From NCBI GenBank assembly GCA_946541575.1, contig CAMNJQ010000033.1, forward strand, positions 1 to 48,350: a stretch of DNA of 48,350 bases. Reading direction: 5' to 3'. Made by a program: the position numbers and the translations under genes. Under the pieces are notes generated by a model. It saw only the letters and a program-made list of their open reading frames with translations. It did no database searches and was not told where the DNA came from. Every line of letters begins with the position of its first letter. Position 1 is the first letter of the stretch. Positions 9,801 to 18,995 of the stretch are shown in pieces. This stretch comes from an uncultured Clostridium sp. (GTDB lineage: Bacteria; Bacillota_I; Bacilli_A; RF39; UBA660).

Positions 9801-12800
9801 ATTACTTGGTATATTTTTTCAAGCTCTTTTACTAATTCTTCTCCTAGTACTTCTATCATTTCTTCCATTAATTCACTATTATCAGATAATTTAAAACTAA
9901 TGTAATCTGCTACCATTTCATCAAAAGCTAAAGCATAATCTCCTTTATATGTTGAATTTTTAGTATATTGTTCTATTGTGTTATTACCATGGAAGTAATT
10001 ATATCCATGCCCAACTTGTTTTGGTAATGGATTACCATTTAGATCCTTATCGTTTCCGAAGAATAGGTGGTCTATCATACCATGTAATTGTAGATATGGA
10101 TTACTTGAATATGTCAAATTTTCTCCATATTGATTTACTTTATATTCCACTAATTTTGTTGCAATTTCTTTTGCAGTTAATCTACTTTCCCCAAAAAGAA
10201 TTTTAAATTTTTCTTCAACTCTAACCATCATTACCCAATCTTCTTTGAGTTTTGATTCTAGTTGCTTTATATATTCAGTAGTACTTGGATATCCTAGCCC
10301 TTGTAGTTCTATCAATGTTTGCACTATTGCTTCATTTACATGCTTATCATCAATTTCTTCAAATCTTTTGTAAATTGACTCTTTAATTGGAGAATGTGAA
10401 TCTGAAAATCTTTTTTGAGCTTTATCAAACATTTCTACTATATTTGAAGGAATGGAGTTATGGATAATTTTATGAAATAAGCAATGTCCAACTTCATGAA
10501 AAAATGTAGTATATTGATTTCCTTCAATTTCATCAGGTGAAAAATGTATTTTGTTTTCTTTTTCTTCATAATATGCTTTAGACTCGCTATTAATTTCAAT
10601 TTTAAAGGTTGGGTCAATTGTTTTTATTTGTGTTAACATATTCATTATATTTAATGCTTCTTTTTTTCCATTTACAATTTGGTTGTAAATAAATGTTGTT
10701 ATATATTTTGCATTATTTTCACTTATATCACTTTCTCCAAAAATTTCTATAAATTTATTAAAATCATCTATATGTTCATTTGCAAATACTAAGTTTTCAT
10801 ACTTTGATACAAATGTTTTTACATCAAAATATGAATTTAATTTTTGATTTATTGAAACTTGATTTAAATCTATATTACTATAAAAACCATTACCGTATAG
10901 TCCTTCATAACATATTATTACTTTCTCATTTAATTGTTTAAGTATATCTAGATTTAATCCTTTTAAAGATTTTAGATGTATTTGTATTTTTTGATTTTTT
11001 TCAATTGTCCATTCGTTTGCAACTCTAACATAGTTTTGATTTATTTCTTCTGCATTTCTTTCATCTAATAATATGTTTCCAGTTAATGTTTCATTAGATG
11101 ATTTGCCGTTTACATTTGGCATAGTTTTATTTGCCATCTCTAATAATAAATCAAATCTATAATTTCTTTTAGTTTGATTATTGTTAATTGATTTTTCTAT
11201 GTATTCATTTTTCTTTATTTTACCAGTTAAATCTAAATATCCTATATAACCTTCATTATTTTTAACTCTATCCTCTAATACTTCTGTATTAAGCCATAAT
11301 ATTTTATCATTATAGCTATTTATTCCATAGATTATGTCTGTTTCTGTACATACTGAGTATTTTATACCTGTATTTTGATTTATAATTATATATTGATTTA
11401 GTTTGAATCCTGCTAGATTTCTTGTTCCGTCTTCGATGATAATTATATTATTGTTATCTTTTAAATGTAATATTTGCGAATTTATTTTTTGAATTCCATC
11501 ACTGTTTAGATACTTTTTAAATGTTTCATAATTCATTTTTAGATTTATTTGGTCGTTAATATTTTTTGATGAAGTATAAATAGCACTTTCACTTATTGTA
11601 TGTTTTCTAAATTTTATCCATTGTGTTGTTGTTTGTTCAATTGAATATAATGTTTTTGTTTCTGATGTTTTAGGATCAATATAAGTTCCTATTTCTTTAA
11701 TTGTTATTTTATGTCCGTCATTTAATTTAAATTTTCTTGTTGGAAATACATCATTTTTATTACTAGCTTTTGAGATACTAAAATCTTTATACTTTTCCTT
11801 TGTTCTAAATATTCTATCAATTTCAGGTTCTTCTCCAAATTTTTTAATCGTCTCTTTGTGAGTTCGTTGTTCTAAACTATTTTTTGCTTGGGCATTTGAT
11901 TGTTCTGCAATTGTGTGAGTTTGTGTTGAATCATGAGATATTTCCGATGCTTTCAGTAGTGTTGACTGCCTTAATATTTTATTTTGCTTATTATCTTGTA
12001 TATCTCTTATTGTTTCAGAAATTGCCTTTTCTTGATTTATGAATTTTTTATATGTATTATCTAATTCAGCAATAAGTTTTGGACCTAAAATTGATTCTAA
12101 CATTGAAATTGCCTTTTGGTTATTAGTCATTTTCATACTTACGTAATCAGCAACCATTTCATGGAAAGCGAGACTATAATTTCCATTATATGTTAAATTA
12201 TTTGTATATGTTAAAATGTTTCCATCATCATGAAAATATGCATAGCCGTGACCATATGCAGTCGGAAGCTCTATTCCATTTAAGTCTGTTGAATTTCCAA
12301 AGAATAGATGATCAATCATACCTGTAATTAATGCAAAATATCCATCCTCTATGAATAATTTATCTGCTTCGCGCATTATTTCTTCGTTGTATAATAGTTC
12401 TACAATCTCATCCACAGAATACTTCTTCATTATAGGATTTAATATTTCGTCTATATCAAGTGATTCATCATCGATATCAAAACTTTCATCGTTTGTGTCA
12501 AATGATTCATCATCGATATCAAAACTTTCATCGTCTGTGTCAAATGATTCATCATCGATATCGTATGACTCGTCATTTATATCGAAAGATTCATCATCAA
12601 CATCTAATGATTCATCTTGATTTGCCTCTAATAATTTTTTTAAAAAATCTTTATTTTTTGCTTTTTTTTCAATTATATCTTCTGTATTTAATGAAGGAAA
12701 CATAGCTAGCATCTTATCATTGATATTTTGTACCATTTCTTCATTTTCTTTTAAATTTTCTCTAATTTTATTTTTATAATCCTCAACTGATTTGTAACCG

Positions 12801-15800
12801 CTTTCTATAATTCTTTCTTCAACATTTGCTTTTGCATCAGTTTTGAGAAAAAATTTAAATGTTTCAAGTTTTTGTCTTATACTTTTAGATATCTCTTTAT
12901 TTTTTGTGTAACTTTTTTGTGCCTCATCAAACAATTTCTTTATATTTGATGGTGACTTTCCTTGCAACATTTTATCAAATAGACAATGTCCAATTTCATG
13001 GAAGAAAAGCATACTATTATTGTTCTCTATTTCATTTTTTGATAGATGCATTACATTTTCTTCACTACTATAATATCCACCATATTCATTATCAAGAACT
13101 ATTTTGAATAATGGATCATCTTTTTTTATTTTTGTTAATGAATCCATTATTTGTAAGGCATCATAATTTCCATTTTCTATTTGATTGAAGAAGAATGTTG
13201 TTGCATATTTTATAATTTCATTTGATGTCGTATCAGATTTAAAAACTTCTTTAAATTCATTAAAATGAGATATATTTTCTTTAATATAAAGCATATTTTT
13301 GTAGCGTTCTATGAATGTATTAATATCATAGTATGAACTTAATAATTGATTTATTGATAAGTCATTTATATCAATATTTTCATAAAAGGAATCACCGAAG
13401 AATTCATCATAATGTATTATGACATTTTCATCTAATTTTTGTATTTGAGTTAAATCTATATCTTCTATACTGCTTATCTCAAGTACAATTTTGGAATTCG
13501 TTTCTTTAACATATTCGTTTATTTTTTGTACAAAGCTTGAATCAATTTCTTTTCCCCTGACTTTTTCTACTTTGGCATCAACTATTTCTTCGTAACCTAT
13601 ATAATCAGTGTTAGGTAATGTTTTATCATTTATTGCATTTTCAAAATCAGATCTTTCAACTGCTTTTGAAAAATTTTGATTTTTAATTCTGGAAATAATA
13701 TTATTATTTTCAACTATATCTCCAGTTATTTTTAAATCTCCTATATATCCGTTATTATTTGCAGTTTTTGTATTTAGAGTTTCATTTGTTAGCCACTGGG
13801 CTATTTGATTATTTCCATTATAAATTTCAAATAAATTTGTTTCTGTATACACAATGTAGTCTTTTCCTGTTACTTCATCAATCATAAGATATTGATTAAG
13901 CTTTACACCTGCAATGTTTTTAGTTCCATTATTCAATACAAGTAATCTACCTTCTGGTCTATTTACTATTGTTGATTTAATTATTTGAATGCCAGATGTT
14001 GGGCTATTTAGATAATCTCTTAACTCAAACATGTTCATATCACTTGTTATATAATCAAATATATTGATTGATGTTGAGACAATATCATTTGATTTACCCA
14101 TAAAACTATCACATTGTAATGAATATATTTTGCTTATTTTGCCTGTTCTAATATCTATATGTTCTCCTAGAGTTGTAATAGTTAGTTCTGTTTTAATGCC
14201 TGATAATTCTATTGTTCTTTTTGGGAATAGTTCGCTATTATTCGGATTTGCATAAGATTTATATTTATTTAATTGTTCTACCCTAATATTTACACTATTT
14301 CCACTTACCAATTTCTTGCCTCTATTATTGAATGAAGGAGATTCAAATCTAGTTTGATTTTTTTGATTATTGTTGTGACTAACATTCGTATCAGTATTTT
14401 GTGTCTCAGTTTTAGTTGTGGTAGTAATATTCGATACTGGTTCAAATGTAGTTGTTTTACTAATGGTTTTTGTATTAACTCCACCATTTTGATGGGCGTA
14501 TTGATATGCATTTTGATATGCTTCGAATAATTGACCACTTTGAGGACTTCCTGCCTTCTTCCAATTTATTTCTGATGTTCTTAAGTTTTCTTTTGGTGAT
14601 ACAGATGTATCTATTAAATCCATATTTATATTTAATGTTGCTAGTCCATTATCAATTTCATATTGCCATATTGGCTTTACAGCCCCCAATACTGCTTCAT
14701 CTGTTTCTTGTGATACTTGTTCTTGTGTTGTATTTGCTTCTGTTTGTATTTTACTTAAAGTACTTTTTCTTTCTTCTCTATTTACTTTGGAATATGTGTC
14801 TTCTTGAACGCTTTTACTTATTTCTTGAGTTCTTGATTGGTCTATTTCGCTTGTATTAGAACTTTGTTCTTTAGCTATTTTTTCTGATGTTTGTGTGTCT
14901 GCTAGCTTATGTATTATAAGTTTTTTAATTCGTTCGTTATATGCTTTTGTATTGTCTTTTACTCTTTGTACTATATCATTTCTTGCTTCAGAGCTAATTA
15001 ATTCTAATTTGCTCATTGTTCTATTATCTAAAGCTTGTGCTTTTGTATCTGCAATATATTCTGCTAGGCTTCTTCCATCACGTGTTGCGGCTTCTTGTAA
15101 GTTTTCTTTTGTTAGTTTGTCTGTTGGTAATACTTTTACATCAGCATTTTTAATTTCTGCTATTACTTCTGCTGTATCTATTTTTGTAGTTAAATTTTTA
15201 GATATAAAAGGAATACCTTTTGCAGCTTCTTTTAATGACGTTGTTTGTTCTTCTGTTAAATTATTTGTGATTGTAGATAATTCTTCTGCTGATACTTTAT
15301 TTATTCCTTTATTTAATTCTATTTTCTCATATAAATTTAATGTTTCTCCATTTTCAACTTTACTTAATGTTTCATCTATTACATTTTTTGCTCTTGGTAT
15401 GTTATATGCTGCTTCAAGTGAGTTTTTAAATTCTCCAAAAGATGTATATTTTTTTTCTAATGTTCCTGTGGAAGTTATTTCCATTGGGCTTAGTGCTTTT
15501 GTTACTAAATTAGCTGGGACACTTATTGATGCATTTCCTATCTGCATTATTCCAGAAGTTAGTGATCCTTGTATTCCTGCTTGTGCCGCTTTACTAAATT
15601 GTTCGTGCATTCCTACTACACTTAAATCTACATCTTCTCCTAATACAAAATGTCTTAATCCTAAATCCATGTATTCTTGTACAAATTCTTCAAGCCCTTC
15701 ACTTATTATTCCTCCTAAGAATCCTTTCCCTTCAAGGTTAGATATTCCTGGTATTCCTCCAAACATTACTTCAGTAAATGTTTCTGATGCTCCTGATAAT

Positions 15801-17716
15801 GCTCCATACAAGTATGCTTGTCCTGTTGAATATCCTTGCTGTTTTGCTTCTACAGCTGTATTACCTGTTATTGATGCAGTCATTAACGCAGTTGATAATC
15901 CTTGCCCTACTACAGGGACAAATCCTACTATTGATGGTACTAACATATTTCCTACTGATGATCCTGTATTATACCAATTATTTATATTTATTAAGCCTAA
16001 ACTCTTGTGATCTAAATCTTGGTTTATATAGGCATCATTTTGCATTAGTTCTTGTATTAACTCTGATTTATATCTTAATTCATAATCTAATATTGAGTAT
16101 TCATTTTTTCCTGTATTTGCTACTCTAAAAACATCTGCTATTCCATCAAAAAAGTTTCTTACTCCATCTTTTGTTCCTTCCCATCCTCCTGATACTAGAT
16201 CCCATACGTCAAATCCGTTTTCTTTTAAACTATTTACATATGCTTCTGCTCTTGCTTTTCCTACTCTTTCATTTATTGTGTTTTGTAATGCATTTAGATA
16301 TTCATTTGCCTTTTGTTCTGAAACATTTGTTCTTAAATAATCATATAATGCTACTTCTTGTTGATTTAAATTTTCTAATTTATCTCTTGACAAATATGAG
16401 TAATTTTCATAATTTTTGCCTAAATATTGTTGGAATTCTTCTTTATCCATATGAACTTCATATGGTAATAATTTTAAAGCATTGTTTATATTATCTATTT
16501 TTGTTTGTACTACTGCCATTGTTGAATATAATGTTGAGAATTCTTTATATGTATCCTTTAATTTAGTTACACTATTGATTATATCTCCGTATGTTTCTTT
16601 TAGATATGCTCTTATATCTCCTGTAACTCCATATTTTTCCATTAATTTTTGTTTTAATCTTTCTTCGTTTAGTGCATTGAAATTAAAGAAGTTTGCTGAG
16701 TTGGTATCTAAAAATCCTCCGTATAGCTCTTCTAATCCTGATTTTTGCCAACTTTGTCCTTTTACATAATTTCCTATTTTAGTAAATACATCTTTTGTAT
16801 CACAATATGACATTAGTTGCCCAAGTTTTTCTATATCAAATCTTACTTCTATATCTGTTTCTTCTTTTACTAGTTGACCTCTGTCTACTTTGCTCATCCA
16901 GTATAATTCAAATGTATCAAAAAAATCATCTATCTTTTTAAAATCTTCACCAGTAAATTTAATTCCTTCACCATATTTTTCCTTAAATATATCATTTAAT
17001 CCATCATATATTGCTTTATAATTTCCTACTAAGTTATTTAAATAATCTATTCTGTCTTCATATTTCATATTTTCTAGATTTGGCATTTCACTAAATTTTC
17101 CAGTTGAAAATTCATTTGTAAATCCTGCCATATCTGAGAATTCTCTAACATTATCTTCTAATTTTTTAATTTTTTCGATTGATTCATCACATAATGTTTT
17201 AATTTCCTGAACTTTTTTGTCTTGAGCTGTTATTTCTTCTTGCTTGGAATTTATTCTTCCTTGTAATTCATTTACTTGTTCTTGCCATGCTGCATGCGCT
17301 GCTTCATATCCATCATCATCTTCTCCGCTACTTACTGGTTCTGAGGCTTGTAATGATGCCATTTCTTTGTCAAGCGCCTCTTTTTCTTCTACTAATTTAT
17401 CTAGTTTTTCTTGCTCTTTTTTAAATGTTTCAACATCTTCTTTTAGTTTGTCCATTGCTTCGCATGCTGGTGTTAACGATGAGTCGATGTTATCTTTAAT
17501 ATCATTAAATCTTTCTACTAATAGGTCTGCAACTTGCCCATATGATTCTCCTGCTACACTTCTCCATCCAGATAGTTCATTTATTACAGAATTAACTGAA
17601 TTACTTACTTCTCCTATATAGTTTCTTAAGGCTTGTGAAGTATTACCATTTCCACCTTTTAAATTGTTGTAATAATCTATATATTCGTTTCCAAAATATT
17701 TCATATCTTTATTCAT
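6815..17716 (-). CDS. Giant multidomain polymorphic toxin: WXG/LXG-like N-terminus, two metallopeptidase modules, ADP-ribosyltransferase, RelA/SpoT-like C-terminus
   Basis: The product has 3633 residues from ATG 17716 (GGTGG upstream); a GTG three codons earlier is less likely. No signal peptide is present. Domains in order: residues 1-80, WXG100-like helices with a SGWRSVAGESY turn (W51); 80-200, coiled coil; about 583-735, a glycine-rich hydrophobic stretch that may insert into membranes; 750-1140, helical; module A about 1163-1890 with HEIGH at 1573-1577 and HEMVADY at 1852-1858; module B about 1989-2640 with HEVGH at 2407 and DEMVADY at 2599; 2660-3110, helical; about 3115-3320, ADP-ribosyltransferase-like with R3225, FMSSSP near 3263 and ExE (E3304, E3306); C-terminus, RelA/SpoT-like with DTLRYTLV at 3501, a YQGINV segment and EIQFHT at 3560. 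Domain names are motif-based. The architecture fits a type VII-type polymorphic toxin. Confidence 0.85.
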   Translation of the reverse strand: MNKDMKYFGNEYIDYYNNLKGGNGNTSQALRNYIGEVSNSVNSVINELSGWRSVAGESYGQVADLLVERFNDIKDNIDSSLTPACEAMDKLKEDVETFKKEQEKLDKLVEEKEALDKEMASLQASEPVSSGEDDDGYEAAHAAWQEQVNELQGRINSKQEEITAQDKKVQEIKTLCDESIEKIKKLEDNVREFSDMAGFTNEFSTGKFSEMPNLENMKYEDRIDYLNNLVGNYKAIYDGLNDIFKEKYGEGIKFTGEDFKKIDDFFDTFELYWMSKVDRGQLVKEETDIEVRFDIEKLGQLMSYCDTKDVFTKIGNYVKGQSWQKSGLEELYGGFLDTNSANFFNFNALNEERLKQKLMEKYGVTGDIRAYLKETYGDIINSVTKLKDTYKEFSTLYSTMAVVQTKIDNINNALKLLPYEVHMDKEEFQQYLGKNYENYSYLSRDKLENLNQQEVALYDYLRTNVSEQKANEYLNALQNTINERVGKARAEAYVNSLKENGFDVWDLVSGGWEGTKDGVRNFFDGIADVFRVANTGKNEYSILDYELRYKSELIQELMQNDAYINQDLDHKSLGLININNWYNTGSSVGNMLVPSIVGFVPVVGQGLSTALMTASITGNTAVEAKQQGYSTGQAYLYGALSGASETFTEVMFGGIPGISNLEGKGFLGGIISEGLEEFVQEYMDLGLRHFVLGEDVDLSVVGMHEQFSKAAQAGIQGSLTSGIMQIGNASISVPANLVTKALSPMEITSTGTLEKKYTSFGEFKNSLEAAYNIPRAKNVIDETLSKVENGETLNLYEKIELNKGINKVSAEELSTITNNLTEEQTTSLKEAAKGIPFISKNLTTKIDTAEVIAEIKNADVKVLPTDKLTKENLQEAATRDGRSLAEYIADTKAQALDNRTMSKLELISSEARNDIVQRVKDNTKAYNERIKKLIIHKLADTQTSEKIAKEQSSNTSEIDQSRTQEISKSVQEDTYSKVNREERKSTLSKIQTEANTTQEQVSQETDEAVLGAVKPIWQYEIDNGLATLNINMDLIDTSVSPKENLRTSEINWKKAGSPQSGQLFEAYQNAYQYAHQNGGVNTKTISKTTTFEPVSNITTTTKTETQNTDTNVSHNNNQKNQTRFESPSFNNRGKKLVSGNSVNIRVEQLNKYKSYANPNNSELFPKRTIELSGIKTELTITTLGEHIDIRTGKISKIYSLQCDSFMGKSNDIVSTSINIFDYITSDMNMFELRDYLNSPTSGIQIIKSTIVNRPEGRLLVLNNGTKNIAGVKLNQYLMIDEVTGKDYIVYTETNLFEIYNGNNQIAQWLTNETLNTKTANNNGYIGDLKITGDIVENNNIISRIKNQNFSKAVERSDFENAINDKTLPNTDYIGYEEIVDAKVEKVRGKEIDSSFVQKINEYVKETNSKIVLEISSIEDIDLTQIQKLDENVIIHYDEFFGDSFYENIDINDLSINQLLSSYYDINTFIERYKNMLYIKENISHFNEFKEVFKSDTTSNEIIKYATTFFFNQIENGNYDALQIMDSLTKIKKDDPLFKIVLDNEYGGYYSSEENVMHLSKNEIENNNSMLFFHEIGHCLFDKMLQGKSPSNIKKLFDEAQKSYTKNKEISKSIRQKLETFKFFLKTDAKANVEERIIESGYKSVEDYKNKIRENLKENEEMVQNINDKMLAMFPSLNTEDIIEKKAKNKDFLKKLLEANQDESLDVDDESFDINDESYDIDDESFDTDDESFDIDDESFDTNDESFDIDDESLDIDEILNPIMKKYSVDEIVELLYNEEIMREADKLFIEDGYFALITGMIDHLFFGNSTDLNGIELPTAYGHGYAYFHDDGNILTYTNNLTYNGNYSLAFHEMVADYVSMKMTNNQKAISMLESILGPKLIAELDNTYKKFINQEKAISETIRDIQDNKQNKILRQSTLLKASEISHDSTQTHTIAEQSNAQAKNSLEQRTHKETIKKFGEEPEIDRIFRTKEKYKDFSISKASNKNDVFPTRKFKLNDGHKITIKEIGTYIDPKTSETKTLYSIEQTTTQWIKFRKHTISESAIYTSSKNINDQINLKMNYETFKKYLNSDGIQKINSQILHLKDNNNIIIIEDGTRNLAGFKLNQYIIINQNTGIKYSVCTETDIIYGINSYNDKILWLNTEVLEDRVKNNEGYIGYLDLTGKIKKNEYIEKSINNNQTKRNYRFDLLLEMANKTMPNVNGKSSNETLTGNILLDERNAEEINQNYVRVANEWTIEKNQKIQIHLKSLKGLNLDILKQLNEKVIICYEGLYGNGFYSNIDLNQVSINQKLNSYFDVKTFVSKYENLVFANEHIDDFNKFIEIFGESDISENNAKYITTFIYNQIVNGKKEALNIMNMLTQIKTIDPTFKIEINSESKAYYEEKENKIHFSPDEIEGNQYTTFFHEVGHCLFHKIIHNSIPSNIVEMFDKAQKRFSDSHSPIKESIYKRFEEIDDKHVNEAIVQTLIELQGLGYPSTTEYIKQLESKLKEDWVMMVRVEEKFKILFGESRLTAKEIATKLVEYKVNQYGENLTYSSNPYLQLHGMIDHLFFGNDKDLNGNPLPKQVGHGYNYFHGNNTIEQYTKNSTYKGDYALAFDEMVADYISFKLSDNSELMEEMIEVLGEELVKELEKIYQVIINYANNPQFATQLGIQGLSPQSQTNINQNKTQTIRLNNSTNHKNKSLELLSLISQYKEKEVNEIYEDIKAKIEMQEYSIEKLKEIAQTLAEDDVSGKEEILGSIIATMLDEYLEDDVKEIKEKMTREEQVKVYSQILEISEEIGDTYFDIEPQNTPTPEAKQLNRILKSINSEIEGKTVKQISEIINDKISENLAEIIEYKQGLNGLIDQKSENTTRLLTAMIEPLIETNNIPYIQEVKSRLNADERDFVINHLNEISPKSSKVFEEIKILDEKLLKLGKSLSSKSYLANISDYMNNKDAQEVFTKYFENSENQESKKNLARALMLLKNINKDSITIDFQNYLNVSDLIELLEESIERNELDISLIKKISNNQKLYKELLETKMSNQLLSKLLEQASIKVNNTIEEGKEQNKYTIELDGLSKEAMKRIGELLIHTDKDATYEFKTNNGLITKEQLDREIKTARKYKKYSNYDEYKVIYEEKAKEWFSKLSQETKDLFKIYVSQSYFKVGCYGVLNGILRENIISKDGQTISFRTTKGYLNTYTNTEWKKHTGMSIEEFRIKSIEAAQIMNEAMKDFKLIEDTEIIRGINFDALSKYGITEEDSADQIFKKLTKQGQIYIDPGFMSSSPTPGAITKEKNIQLVLNCEKGTSFVDLSLTGLNSNPGENEVLLPVRTKFHIDNVIKKGEKTYIYMSTIGETNTSQNAKITTFGDNIPTPVIESLNNSPNSKVKDAIIDYLSKTKKEIPTKVAEDIKIICESNTKLEQLIFEKTGLSITEYSKKCRKSNINQAAKDKLTIPTTKLIKKAKDIEPSLTRLLTSLENNEIKLVGLDFKFKTEESIIRKMFDNYKEDATNTYYESVINDTLRYTLVINPETYELNIIKILQQLNENGFTFEYINNAWGKKVYQGINVKLKAPNDLTFEIQFHTEDSYSAKEEMTHEYYEIARSKSVPEIICELANNISADIQRTFNGNIPHNASLVTCKYIKEKIQKQIKH
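12449..12616 (-). repeat. Eight 21-bp tandem repeats coding an acidic DESFDxD linker
   Basis: Eight in-frame 21-bp units encode variants of DESFDID and DESFDTD, giving a highly acidic stretch at about residues 1701-1756 of the giant toxin. It sits inside metallopeptidase module A between HEIGH and HEMVADY. Module B lacks it, which accounts for most of the difference in spacing (279 residues in A against 192 in B). Near-identical units suggest recent slippage expansion. Confidence 0.9.
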
Positions 17717-17799
17717 AACTTCCACCAGCCTATTCTCGATATCTTATTTTATATTTATATTTTATCATTTTTTCTTTTATTTTTATATCTTTTTATTAA

Positions 17800-17829
17800 A
17801 AAAAAAATTAATATTCAATTATATTAATT
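17800..17829 (-). terminator. AT-only hairpin after the 70-aa gene
   Basis: The minus strand reads AATTAATAT, loop AATTGA, ATATTAATT and then a run of T. The stem is 9 bp without G-C pairs, so termination may be incomplete and the toxin may be partly cotranscribed with the upstream small gene. Confidence 0.45.
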
Positions 17830-17833
17830 TTTC

Positions 17834-18046
17834 TTATTTTTTAATTATTACTTTTTCCATTATTTCATTATATCCTGATGTGTCAATTATATTTTTTTTG
17901 CTATCAATTGCTTCTTTTAATATGCTTATTCTTTTTTTGACATCTACAGAATACCATCCTACTGGTATTTTGTTATCTCCTTGTTGTTTTTTATACAAAT
18001 CTTCTGCCATAACATATAAAATATCGTCTTCCGTAAAATTATCCAT
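17834..18046 (-). CDS. 70-aa small protein upstream of the giant toxin
   Basis: This is a small charged protein, probably helical, with one aromatic patch (PVGWYSVDV) in the middle. ATG 18046 was chosen because AGGAGGT stands immediately before it; the ATG five codons further upstream would swallow this site and lacks its own. It is the first gene of the toxin island. Small helical proteins upstream of LXG toxins often act as secretion partners, so that role is possible, but the family is not recognised. There is no signal peptide or membrane segment. Confidence 0.6.
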   Translation of the reverse strand: MDNFTEDDILYVMAEDLYKKQQGDNKIPVGWYSVDVKKRISILKEAIDSKKNIIDTSGYNEIMEKVIIKK

Positions 18047-18234
18047 AGTACCTCCTACCATTTAGTATTACTCTTTTTTTATTTTATCATTTTCTTATTA
18101 TTTTGAAAAGTATTATATTTTATATTAAATTATTTGATTCTAATATTTATAAAATTATTTTTTCGATGCTATCACAATCAATATCTTTATCTTTTTTAAT
18201 CATAATAGGTACTTTTGGCTTTAGCCATATGCAT

Positions 18235-18918
18235 TTATACTTCTTTAATGTTATTAATAATACTTAACATTCCTTTTGCTATTAAAGCTGAACTTGATTC
18301 TACAAATTCATCATATGTAACTACATTATCATTGTTTGGAACATCTGATATACTTCTAATTACTAAAAATGGTATATGAGATAAGAAACATACTTGTGCG
18401 ATTGATGCTCCTTCCATCTCACAACATAAAGCATTAAACTTTTTATTTATTTTTTTACTCATCCATTCTTCTGTGACAAAAATATCTCCACTTGCTATAA
18501 CGCCCTTTTTAGCCTCTTTTAAACATTTTTCTGCAACTTTAATTAAATACTCATCACACTCTACAAAAACTCCTACATTGGGAATTTGACCCTTTTGATA
18601 GTTAAATGGAGTTACATCAAAATCATGTTGAACCAATTTACTTGCTATAACTATATCTCCAACTTTTAAAGTAGAATCTATTCCACCTGCAACTCCTACA
18701 TTAAATATATAATCTACTTTCATATTATCAATAAGTATTTGTGCTGTTCTAGCTGCATTTACTTTACCTACACCGCATTGTACAAATACACACATAATAC
18801 TATTTACTTCACATTCATAAAATTTTAAATCAAAAATATTATATTCATTATTTATTTTTATTAAATCTTTAAATGCAGTTAATTCTTCTTCAATAGCAAA
18901 AATAATTCCAATTTTCAT
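18235..18918 (-). CDS. mtnN: 5'-methylthioadenosine/S-adenosylhomocysteine nucleosidase
   Basis: The 227-residue enzyme hydrolyses methylthioadenosine and S-adenosylhomocysteine to adenine and the thio-ribose, recycling SAM by-products. The N-terminus MKIGIIFAIEEE, the GVAGG substrate loop, the CCEMEGA ribose-binding segment and the catalytic-aspartate motif RSISDVPNN are all visible. Length is typical. ATG 18918 was chosen because it has GAGGAA upstream and begins exactly at the conserved start; the longer frame adds 18 residues overlapping the dnaJ terminator. It is separated from dnaJ by that terminator. Confidence 0.94.
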   Translation of the reverse strand: MKIGIIFAIEEELTAFKDLIKINNEYNIFDLKFYECEVNSIMCVFVQCGVGKVNAARTAQILIDNMKVDYIFNVGVAGGIDSTLKVGDIVIASKLVQHDFDVTPFNYQKGQIPNVGVFVECDEYLIKVAEKCLKEAKKGVIASGDIFVTEEWMSKKINKKFNALCCEMEGASIAQVCFLSHIPFLVIRSISDVPNNDNVVTYDEFVESSSALIAKGMLSIINNIKEV

Positions 18919-18950
18919 ACATTTATTCCTCTTATCTAATTTGATTATAT

Positions 18951-18975
18951 AAAAAAAGAATGATTTTGTCATTCC
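18951..18975 (-). terminator. Rho-independent terminator after dnaJ
   Basis: The minus strand reads GGAATGA, CAAAA, TCATTC, then seven T. The stem and clean T run end the heat-shock operon before mtnN. Confidence 0.85.
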
Positions 18976-18995
18976 ATTTTTAATTTTGATATAGT

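Noticed and set aside
12460-12705. Apparent His/Gln-rich plus-strand protein over the acidic repeat
   Set aside because: It is a reading of the complementary strand of the 21-bp repeat encoding DESFDID units.
14895-16010. 371-codon plus-strand open frame opposite the giant toxin
   Set aside because: It is the antisense shadow of the helical and glycine-rich part of the toxin. It is rich in Ser, Cys and Leu without motifs, and there is no credible ribosome binding site.
18147-18263. Open frame of about 37 codons overlapping the mtnN end (contains CIWLKPKVP)
   Set aside because: It has no start codon before an internal ATG that would leave only 18 residues, and mtnN already ends at its normal length. 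At most it is a remnant.
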